DNA of 64,000 bases. It comes from Maea johnstoni (taxonomy: Eukaryota; Annelida; Polychaeta; Spionida; Magelonidae). The position numbers and the translations under genes are program-made. The stretch spans positions 58,378,519 to 58,442,518 of the forward strand of contig OZ012685.1 of assembly GCA_963942565.1 (NCBI GenBank), in the 5' to 3' direction. The notes below the pieces were generated by a model, which made no database searches, was not told the origin of the DNA, and worked only from the letters and a program-made list of their open reading frames with translations. Below, piece after piece: positions 50,817 through 62,800 of the stretch. How positions within the stretch are numbered: position 1 is the first letter of the stretch; each line of letters starts with the position of its first letter.

Positions 50817-53800
50817 GCTGCTGAGGCTTGGCAGCGCCCTCTGGTTGCACATCCACTAACTGATAGGGGAACGGTGGCATCTGAAGGCCAGACGCCTGCT
50901 GCCCTAGTGTGCGATACAAACGGTCCCTCAGAACCGCCAGTGACATCTGGAATAGGATACAGGACGACTCATGTAACAAAAGCAGGAGGAATTTCAACAA
51001 CAACAACAACAAAAAGTAAAAAGAAATAACTAAAATAGGAAATACATGATCTCATAATATGGTGACATTAGTTAGTATGTAAAAAATCTTTGTGGGCATA
51101 TAAGATTTAAAGCCAAGACTGGACTCTGAGAATGGTTGCTTTATAACTGCAGGCTGGTGCGACCAAATAGGTGCAACCATAATTGCAGGTAGAGAGATAT
51201 TTTCCTGCGTCGTTTGATCCAGATCTCCCCAATTGCCCAAGATGCATATCAAATATCCAGGAACAAGTTCCGATAACTCCTTAATATGTCTTGTATTTTA
51301 ATGTTCAATCTCATGCTGTTGATATCTCTGTGTGAGAAGAACCTTTTCTTAGATAACTTATTCCCTTAGATAACTAATTAGATTTCCATAAGCAGTGGGA
51401 GTGGTATATATGGGAAGGGAGGGAATAGATAGAGAGTGGAACGACAAGATAATGGGATGGCTTAGGAGACAGGTCCAGGAATTACAACAAAGGGGCCATA
51501 GGATAATCCTGGGGGGAGATTTTAACGGACACATAGGAAATGGGGAACAAGGAATAAAAGGGAATAAGGAAGAAATAAATGTAAATGGGAGAAGGATTTT
51601 GGAGTTTGCGAGGGACGCAGAGTTAGAGATAGTTAACAGGTGGGAGGGAAGCATAGGAAAGTGGACAAGGATAGAAGGACAGCAGGAAACGATAATAGAC
51701 TATATTTTGATCAGTGCAGAAAGCATGAGGGAGGTAGTTAGCTTCAGAGTAGACGAGAAAGGGGAGGCAGATATAGGCAGTGATCATAATTGGATCTGGA
51801 TGGATATTAGGGGGGGAGTAACGGAGAAAGGAAAAGAAAAGGAAAGGGGAAGGTGGAAAATAAATGAACGGACAGATTGGGCAAAGTTCAGGGAAGAGTT
51901 AGGAGAGACCATTCAGAACTTGAGAGGAAGAAGGGTAGATTGGAACGTGGAAAAGGAAGGAGATGAGTTTGAGAAGTGTATGAAGAGGGTAGGGGGGAGA
52001 ACAATAGGGAAGGTGTACGGCAGAGCAGTTGCGAGAGGCATACCAGCAGAATTGAGAGAGGCAATTAAAGAAAGGAGGGAGGGTTTGCAAAATTATAGAA
52101 GAACAAAAGAAGGCCTGGATAGGTACAAAAAGGCAAAAAGGAGGGTGAACAAATTGAAAATACAGGAAAGGAAGAGAAAGGAGCTGAAACTTATAACTGG
52201 GATGAAAAAAGGAAATAGGAGGGAGATAAAACGTTTCTGGAAGACATATGGAAAACAGAGACAAAGGAAAAAAGGGAAAGTAGTACTTGAAGAAGGAGAT
52301 AGAGAGATAGTGGACAAACAGGAACAGGCAAATTTCATTAAGGAATATTGGAGAGATTTATACGCAGCACACGAGACAGATGAAAGGGTAGAGGACGATG
52401 GAGAGGGTATAGGCGAGGAGGGAGAAGAGGGCCTGGGAGAAGATATTGGGATAGAAGAAGTAAGGACGGCCTTAAAAGAAATGCAAAAAGGGAAGGCAGT
52501 GGGGGTGGACGACATACCCAGCGAGTTTCTGATAGAAGGGGGGGAGGAGGTTCTCGAGTGGGTAACAGACATTTTCAATAAGGTGTTAAGAGAGGAGAAA
52601 GTACCATCAGCGTGGAAAAAAGGGGTAGTGACAGCCTTATACAAAGGGGGGAGAAAGCAGGAGTTGGGAAATTACAGGGGAATTGCAGTTAATAGTAGCA
52701 TGTATAAACTTTTCACCAGAATCCTACGAAGAAGGTTGGAAGAAGAGGTAGAAGAGAGAGGGATATTAGGGGAAATACAGTTTGGGTTTAGAAAGGGGAG
52801 AAGCACGAGCGATGCAGCGTTCATATTAAGGCAGATCTTTGACCAGGGGAAGAGAAAGAAAAATGTGAAGGTGGCCTTTTTGGACGTGAGGAAAGCGTAT
52901 GATAGAGTATGGAGAGAAGGTCTTTGGAAAAAAATGGAGGGATACGGGTTCGGGGGGAAATTTCTACGAATATTAAAAGAGCTGTATAAAGAGAGCACGT
53001 GTATGGTAAGATTTGGGGAGATAGAGACAGACTGGTTTGAGGTGAAAGAGGGACTTAAGCAAGGATGTTCGCTGTCTCCGGTGTTGTTTGCGTTATACCT
53101 GGCAGAGCTAGGAGATAGGTTAGTGGCAAGTGGGCTTGGGGTCAAGGTTGGGGATGTTACAATACCAGGATTGTTTTTTGCGGACGATATGGTCGTCACG
53201 GGACAAGGGGAAGGGGATTTAAGGGAGATGTTGAGAATGGTAGGGGAATATGGAAGGGAATGGAAAATGCAGTTTAATTCCTCGAAGAGCAAGGTAGTAA
53301 ACATAGGAAAGATGAGTAGCAAAGACAAAAGATGGCTAGTGGGAGAGGGGCAGGTACAGGAAGGGGATGTCTACTGTCTAGAGATAAAAGAGCAGGACGA
53401 ATACAAGTACTTAGGAATCTGGTTCTCAGGAGTAAAGGGTATGTTCAAAAAGCATATCAAAAATGCGATCAAGAAAGCAAAGAGGTTAAAGGGGGTGATA
53501 AAAAACGTAACGGCAGATACATACCAAAGGGCAGGAGTAGTGACTAAACTGTGGGAGGCTCTGGCTATCCCAAGCATCTTATATGGAGTGGAGGTTTTCG
53601 ACATGGCAGAGAGTGACAAGCATAAGCTAGAGACAATTGAGAGACAAGTAGGAAGGTGGGCTATAGGGGGTGAAAAAGGGACGGGGTATGAGGCAATTTA
53701 TGGTGATTTAGGTTGGATTAGCCTAGAAAATAGGATAATGGAGAAGAAGTTGGTATTTGCAGGCAGGGTAGCATCGCTTGAGCGGGAGAGGTGGGCTAGG

Positions 53801-56800
53801 CAGGCATGGAACATGGCAGAGGAAAAAGGACTACCATGGATGGGCAAAATAAATGCAATGACTGAGGAGGTGGGGCTGGAGGGAGAAAGGTTACGGTTAG
53901 GCCAAAGCACATGGAAAATGGAAGTGAAGTCAGCAGTAACGGAAAGGGATAGGCGAAAGTGGCAAGAGGGGATGGGAAATAAGAGTACGTTAGAAAAATA
54001 CAGAAGTAAGGAAGAAAAGCAATTTGAGGAGTGGTTAGACAGAGAAGAAGGCAGAACGGTTTTCAACATCAGAGCAGGATCACTAGGTCTGAGGAATAGG
54101 ACAGGCAGGACAGTGCAAGATAAAACTTGCCAGAAATGTACAGAAGGGGAGATCGAAAACGAACAACATTTAGTGCTTAAATGCCAAGCATACAGAATAG
54201 AAAGGAATAGAATGTTGGGGAAGGTAAGGCGAATATGGGGAGAAGAGAGATGGGAAGTTTGGGGGGGCAAAGAAGAGGGAGAACAACTAAAGGAAATAGT
54301 GGGTTTAGTTGGGGAGACATCAGAGGTACTGGCTAGAACAGTGGGAGATGGTGTGAGGAAGATGATGAAGAAGAGAGAAGGGGAGAAACGATAGGGGTGT
54401 GCCTGTCTACATATATGTTTGTTATCGTTGTCTAACACATTTGTTGATTTGGACTAAATGGCAAAGGGGAAGAAAGTCGGTGGGGTAAGGGAGGAGCACC
54501 GAACAGGTAGGCACGGAGGATACAGGAGGGGAGATGAGATAAAGGTTCACTGGTGTTTTAATTGTTCCGTTTATTGAGATATCGAATTAACACCGTTTGT
54601 TTGTGGGGTTTGAAATATGTTGAGGGGTTCTTTCCTGTGGGGTTTGAATATATGTGTAGGACAGGGATACAGACCAGAGACTCGATAGGGTATATGTATA
54701 GGACAGGAGGACAGGGGAGGGTACAGACCGGATGCAGGAGGCATTCAAGACAAAAGTATGGGGGGAGAGGGAACAGACACTGACACAAGGCCCGGGGGTG
54801 ACGAGTGGCCTGGGTGGTCGAGGGTGGTCTCCGTAGGTCCTCCTTTGGGAGTTGACCCCGCGGGAAAAATGCGGTTGCGGATCCCAAACAAACAAAAAAA
54901 ATAAGATTTCCTAAGAGAACTTAGTCCAATAGATTTCAAAAAATATTTCCAGTGATTTTAGTGATGGCACAAAAATCTTTACCTCCAGGATTTTTTCTAA
55001 GTTTGTATATGTTAATCAGGTGATATTAGTAGGATTGACCAGTTGATAGATTTCCTCCATCATAAATACCCACCTCTTCTGAAGTGCCCAGGTAGTTGTA
55101 GGCGGTCTGTAGACTGCCCTGTGCGGCCAGCATCTCTGCGTACTGACTGAGCTTGGCAGCCAGGGCGGGCCCACACACGTCCAGGTACTGGTTCTGGGCT
55201 GCCTCTACAGCCTTACGCAAAACCATCACCTTCTCCACTAGATCCTGAAATGAAATAATCCGGATGAATTTCACTTTTCATTATATGAACTCATCCCTTT
55301 TTAACTGGCATAATATGATAAACCCCATATCGAATGTAAATATGGGACTAACAGGCTAACACTGTCATACTCCCTGAACATTTCAAACTTGAGTAAACTT
55401 TTATCTTCTAATAACTATCCCCATACACATCTCTCATACTCCCTCCCTCAGTCTCTCTCTCTCTATATATACATAATGTTTCCCATCCATTTCCTGTGAA
55501 AAAAGAGAGCTTTCATCGATAGCATTAAGTTAATCTTATGAAGTTTGGTAGTGCTTTCATAGAAAGAAGAGTTTGTATAGGAAATGAGCTTCAACTAAAC
55601 ATGGCACAGGACTGAGCTAAGAACCCAAGCTCATGCTAAGTGTTTCAACATACCTGCAGTGCTAGTCCCTCATTAAGATTGTCTGTATTCTTGGCCCAGC
55701 AGTCGACCAACTTCTCCACATTGCCAGCACAGATATAGCACAGCATAGCATTCACAGACAGTTCTCCCTGTCTCTCCGTCTCTAGTCTATAGCCAATGAT
55801 ATCTGTAATGAAATCAAACATGATAGAGATCATAACCGGAGGTCCCTATCTGCCAATTAACTCTAAAACCAATTATTTATAAAAATAAAGAAAATGGCTC
55901 TAAATAGATCATTCTGTAAAACATTTGAAATTAATGAAAGTAATATTGACATTATGCTTTAATTCATTACGTAAATACATGTTTATGATTGTAATCTGAA
56001 TATATTGTGGTCTCCCTTTAAAAATAGGACTGCCCAAAAATTTACAATAGTCAATTCTGGGCACCCAGTTTTCAAATGCTGGCTAAGACCCTGGGCAGTA
56101 GTTCTAGTGTTGCTTACCACAGAGCATTGGGAACTCGTCGGGCTGAGCGTAGGTGAGCGCCATGGCCAGCGCCTCTCGCCAGTTCTCCAGCTCACACGTC
56201 CTCACCACCTGCTCCCAGTCCTTAGACACCACCGACGAGATCAGCTGAAATACACACAGGCATAAACAAATAAAACAAACAAATCAACAACAACTACAAA
56301 TAAAGCCATTGACCATACACCATAATATCAAAAATAAAGTGCAAGGTCTTAGCCAGGATTTAGAAACTGGGTGTCCAAAATTGCTAATTTCAGAATTTTG
56401 GGTCGTCCTATTTTTAAAGAGACATCATAATAAACTCAGATTATAAGCATATACATGAATTTACTTATTGAAATCAGGCATAACATCCTTATTCGGTGTC
56501 ATAGGAATTATATTGAACTGACAAATTTCTATTAGATGCTTTAAATTGACATTTTTAGAAATTTATTGCAAAAATATTTGGCTGCTCTGAGGGGTCATAT
56601 TTGAGGGTTTGGGTGTCCAACTGACGTCCAGGCACCCTGCTGGCTACGACTAGGATACAGTGTAACCTGTGCCCTGGACACCTGTATTAGTTTTAAAGAG
56701 CCCATTTATTTGCTTTTACAACCCATGTACAAATGGTGTATAGATTGAAAATATCTGGTGACTGGAAGGAATACATGCTAAACTTGCTCATTTGAAAACC

Positions 56801-59800
56801 CTAGCTCAGTTAGATGACCTATACCAAGGGGGAATAATCTAGAAATGTTAATTATGGATAAAAAAAATCTGTTCTGATTTTTTTAAAGAAGAAATGAAAG
56901 TGAGTGAGGTAGAGATAAATGCACTAAGTTTTGGTACTCACCCTATTTATATTACTTTTGTTTCTAGCAAAATATTTTTTCTGTGTCCTGACATACAATT
57001 CAGGCCCTCCTGCCATCGCGAGAATGATGGCCTCCGCCATTCTGTTGTCATGGAGACACATCTCCACGGCAGCATCAAAGTTGCTGGTCAACAATGCCTG
57101 CGTCAACAGGCCATTGACATCTGCAAAATAAAACAGGAACAAAAAGTAAGAGCCAGAAAAGAAAACAAGAGATTGAAGAGTGAGTTTCTTTACCTTTCAT
57201 TGGAACTTTATGGCAGGGTGACTTAATGGATGTTTATAATGATACATACATACCCAATCACTTAGGTTGTGTCTTATTCATTTTACAAATAAGATCAAAA
57301 TCAACAACAAATTCCTAATCAACCATTTCATAAAATAATCACTGAATATCAAAGTACATGCACAAGTCTACTGTACTCACCATCTCCACAAGAGATTGTC
57401 AGTGGTGACCCACTCCTTGGGCTGATATCCTCTGACGCCTGTGATGCTGATGCTATCTGATCAAATGCTGCAGCGCCATCCGACAACTCACTGTCGCCCT
57501 CTACTGGTGTCTACAGGAACCAAAAACAGGAATCAGTTAGTTGAATACAAAAATGATTATAATTGATATTTGATATAGCGCCCTTTCCACCTATAATGTT
57601 CAAAAGAGCTTTAAATAGTCAGAACAAATACTTTGCATGTACATAGTAACTAAGTGCACAAGAATCAGAATCAGAATCAATTAGATCCATTGAATACAGT
57701 ACAAATACCTAGGTATAATGTTTTAATATACCCTAGGCTCAGCAAGGTAAATATAAGACAACTTATCTCTTCATAGTTTTAAAGGTTGACATGAAATGTT
57801 GACCACACATATTTCAGAATGTTTGAGCATCCCCAAGGATGGTATCAACTTTATCTAGATAGAGAAAATAGTAAATCATTTTATCACAAGTATGTGAAAA
57901 ACAATTAGCAATAATTTCCTTCCTAAATATGTAAATAAAGACTAAAAGGCACGTGTAATGACACTGCTAGTTGCCAAGCACTGTCACCAAGTTAGACGCA
58001 AAGCCATCAACTATGTCAGAGAGTAACTTTCAGTTTAAAATATACTCCCCTATTTCCTTATGCAATAAGTATTGAAATAAAGACAACACAAATCTACATC
58101 CTAGCGATACAGATATAGTAGGAGTGAAGCTTGACTTTGCAAGAGTGTGAGATTTGTACCATAGTGTGAGATATGTTAGTGTGAGATATGTTTAAGCGAG
58201 ATTTGTACCATTGTGTGAAATATGGTAAAGTGAGGTTTGTACCGCAGTGTGAGATTTGTACCATTGTGTGAAATATGGTTAAGTGAGGTTTGTACTGCAG
58301 TGTGAGATTTGTACCATTGTGTGAGATATGGTTATGTGAAATTTGTACCATAGTGTGAGATGTGGTAATGTGAGAATAGACAGATTGGGCTATCCCGTTT
58401 CCGACATCGAGATCGGGATAGGCGACGATGACGTCACCATAGAATGTGTTGACGTCATCGTTTCCCACATAGCTCGACTCTGCGGCGATCTCAATACCCG
58501 AGATAAACTGGCTGTATCCCGTAAGTATCGAACGGCGTAGCGTATGCTGTAAATACAATGGCGACATCTATTGACAAATTCAACAACTACATTTTAGACA
58601 TCTATTGACAGATACTTATCCCGACGGCATAGCCCAACCTTGGATACGATGTTCCAACATCGAGATCGGGAACGGCATAGAAGGTGATATGCTAACCCGA
58701 TCTCGATGTCGGGAACGGGATAGCCCAACCTCTCTATTTATACCATAGTGTGAGATATTGTAATGTGAGATTTGTATCATTGTGTAAGATATAGAGGTTC
58801 TTCAACGCGTGTGTTGGAGAAGGACATTTCTTAAACGAGGGAATAGAATTTTCATCTTGGAACGAGTCTCTGGCGAGTTCCAAGATGAAAATTCTATTCC
58901 CGAGTGTAAGAAATGTCCTACTCCAACAAACAAGTTGAAGAACCTATTTCTTCCACGTCCCATTAGATAAATAAACAGGAAATAATCGGGGAAACTTACT
59001 GGCTTGCGCCTTTGTTGACACAACCCAATTACTTTATAAGAACTGGGTCAATATCAATGCCTCTGCCAAATGACTGCGGAAGATACTGCATAGTAAATAG
59101 TTCCCAGATAAAACATCTCACAGCGTGTTGAAAGGCTGTTATCCGATACTTAAGTGGGAGATTCTTTATTTGCTAGGTACCATAAAATAAATAAACATGT
59201 TACGAACTGTTAAGGGAATACTTGCGTCTATGTTACATGCAGCGAACACCTCCCGCCAGAAAGTTCCCAGGTGAGACGAACGCTCCCGCGTGACATTTCT
59301 AGGTCACGTTGCTAAGCAACGAAGTGCAGTGTTCCATATATGGCAATCTTTACCAAATATGGTATTAAATTGATTCCCAATGGCCATTGGAAACAGCCAT
59401 TGAGGATGGAATTTCTTCAATGGGTATTTCAGCCCCATAGTGGTAGAAATGGTAGTGTGAGATTTGTACCATTGTGTGAGATAGGGGAGTGTGAGATTTG
59501 TACGATTGTGTGAGATATGGTAATGTGAAATTTGTACCATACTGTGAGATATGGTAGTTTGAGATATAGTAATGTGAGATATTGCCTAGGTGAGATACAT
59601 GTGCCAAGAATTAGAGAGAGTGTAGCAGGCCAGATTGTGTATATACCTACACGAGACAGAAATGGAACCCCAGGCATCTGCTGGCAAAAAGACATTTTTT
59701 TTCATTACAACCCATAAATCACATGGTAAGCCACAATAATAAACAACCAGATAAGAGGCACAGCTGGTCAGAGATTTATCTTTCCAGGACAAGAGCACTC

Positions 59801-62800
59801 AAGAAAATACGCAAACAGGATCATTTAGTGTGAGTGCAGAAAGATGTTCATAAGTTATGGCACAAAATCATCTAGATTTTGTATTATGAAGAATACAAAT
59901 TCCTAATCCAGCCATGCACTCTACCCCAGTGTTCACAGGTGAAACTGTATGGTGTAGATGTCCATTTCTTGGTATAGAATCACACAACCATTGTGACAAC
60001 ATAGGAACAACAGATGTATGTGTGTCCTGTGAGAATGTTGAGAGGAGATTGCAGCAACGGCAAATATTCTTACATCAAAGCTAAGAATTGACAAAACTAT
60101 CACAGCCCACATTACTTCAACACTAGTGCATGACACCTAGCATTAAACACTGAAGGTATGGATATTAATCTAAGCTTCACCAAGATGCACTAAAGAAAGT
60201 GTCCGATTAATTCCACTTATGCCCACCAGGGGTCCAGATGGTCTGACATCACAGCTTATGCAGCACTGAGCAATGGAGAACCAGGGCTAGACACAGGCCG
60301 ACAATTACTGTAGGGCAGGTAAAAGTTTCTAAACATTTAATTGCCCTAATAGAGAGGAAACTTTAGGACATAATGGAAGTGATGTTGAACTTAAGAAGTC
60401 TCTCCCTTCTAACAAGAACTGATCTTAAGATATATAGTTCTACACATATCTTAGAGAAATGGATCACCACCACTTCATGGAAAACGCTGGCATATTTCTG
60501 TATTGTAAGAAACTTAACTGTAGCCAAACAGATCTGTGAAATTTTGTGGCCCAATTTGACTCAGTGCCCCATTGATATTTTATAACTCCATGAGTAGGAT
60601 GGAATAACCAAGTGTTTTTTTACTGCCAAATGAATTTATCTTCCAAGTGTTTCATATAGTAGCACAGGCATGAGTGTATGTCAGATGAACTGGACACCCT
60701 GAATGCGACTCCCCTCAGCACTAATAGTACCTTAGTTGCCCACACACTGGGGGAGCTGCTCCCACTCAGGGAAGGACCACCAAAACCTCTCTGAAACAAT
60801 GGTCAGTTCTAGCATCAGATGCTACACATTACAGGCAATCATGTACCCTAAATAGTCTAATTTGCTTAAGAGACCATCTGTATGGAGATTGGTCCCAAAG
60901 TTCTCACAGATGCAAAATACAGTATTTTCCCCTGTTTGTAAAACTACACTCTCTTGGACTGGCCTACCGCAGATATTTTAAGTATCCCAGACAAAGCACT
61001 TGTCCAAAATCATTCCAATCTACTCGAAAATGCATCTCATTTTGTTCCATATTTTGAATAAAGAAAATATCATATGCAATCGAGAGGAACACAACCAGAT
61101 TAGTGACCACTACTGATGTTTCATATTTGAAGCTAATCCATCATGCCAGTAATCCAATTGAATTAATTCTAGATCAACTCACGGATATTTTTGACTGGGA
61201 GGAGTGGAATTTGTTACAAGTAAATCCGCATGTACACAGTGAATGGATTCATAAATATTTATCTATATAAACTTGCACTTACAGAGCCATTCAGCATTGA
61301 CATCTTCTGTGCTAGTTCATCTGCATCTACGCCGCCATCTCCATCGGCAACAGCCTCGGTAGCGGCAGGCGGCTTGGTGAACTGTCCAACCTGGAAACAG
61401 AGCAAGATATGAATACCCATGCCATGATGTGCATACGGATCGTATATGTAAGCCTGATGTACTCTTCCCTTTAAAATACTTATTACTGTGCATTTACAAC
61501 GTGCAATCACAAAACTTTTGTCTCATATGTAGACCTACATCACGATATTTTGATAGCATTCACAAACATGTATCTTCATTATTTATCAGGAGAATGCAAG
61601 ACCTCTTGAAATTAAGTCCTAGAATACTGTTTGATATCAAGTCATAGAATACTTTTTGAAATATGTTACACTACTTGCCTGAAATTGCCAAATTCATCAA
61701 AACATTAGTTGAAAGTTTTAATTTCTTTTTAATTTTTTAATTTAACACTTTGACACCCAGCTGGCTGAAGCCACGTTCCTGATGGTTTGTGACCTTAATG
61801 GTGTCTTTGAGCAGTAATGATTTCAATGGTTTAGTCTTAGTGAACTCACCTTCTTTGCCAGCTCTGTTTGATTATATCCCAACAACTCCAGGAACTGTGA
61901 ACGGGGATCCTTCTCAAAGTTCACCTACAAAATTATGAAGTGGTCAACATTTTCATAACAGATAAGGAGATATATAAACTATTCATCTGAAAATAACAAC
62001 ACTGGAACATGTGTTCATAAAGACAGCTTAGGACCCTTTTCAAATTCATACAGAAAATAACATAGCCAGTTAACAGTTTCATAAAGCCTGCTTGGTTGTT
62101 AAGACCAATGGTTTAAAAAGGGCATCATTCTTGATTTTTTTAAATTTGTAAGCCCAAACTGACAATCATTTAACCATCATATCTATACTCACAAAGAGCT
62201 GTATGTATTCAAAGGAAGTGTAGAGGATCATTTTAAAAGACAAGAGCTAACCTAGAAGCACAATGCCTGTGGATTGTGAATTGTTGTCACAAAAGCAACA
62301 TTTCAAAATAGGGAAATATGAAAGATAAGGAACACATGCTTAACTCTCTTTGTAGAGAAAATTAGGTAAAATATTTAGGTTCTGACCATGATGGAAACCT
62401 GAATCTAGAGGTTTAATAGACAGATGGTATCATAATGACACTTAAATGCATGATATAGAGTTAAATGTTGGTAGGTGCACATCCCACGATTACAAACACC
62501 TTTTTATATAGTGTACATTCTTCTGGCTAATAAAATCCATCTCCCTCGTGTTATCCATATGATGTAAAACCCTCTATTATGGACATCTCCTAACAGCAAC
62601 TCTACTGAGACTAGCAAGATTGTTTTTCTACCTTTGTTGATTACTGAAGAAGCAAAGAATGCCTTGTTTAGGACCTCAGGGGTCTTTGGTACCCACCTTC
62701 ATAAAATTCCAAATGTTCTCTTCCATCTCTGACTTGCTGTTGGCGATCTTCATGGCGCAGAACTCCTGGAACTGCCCGTTGCTGAGCGCCGTCTCTAGCT

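Noticed and set aside
51899-54438. Several minus-strand frames of 109-246 residues inside the LINE
   Set aside because: Shadows of the purine-biased ORF2. They show Ser/Pro/Phe-rich composition and no domains.
54558-54939. Minus-strand frames in the LINE 3' end region
   Set aside because: No similarity to known proteins. The region is the element's untranslated 3' end.
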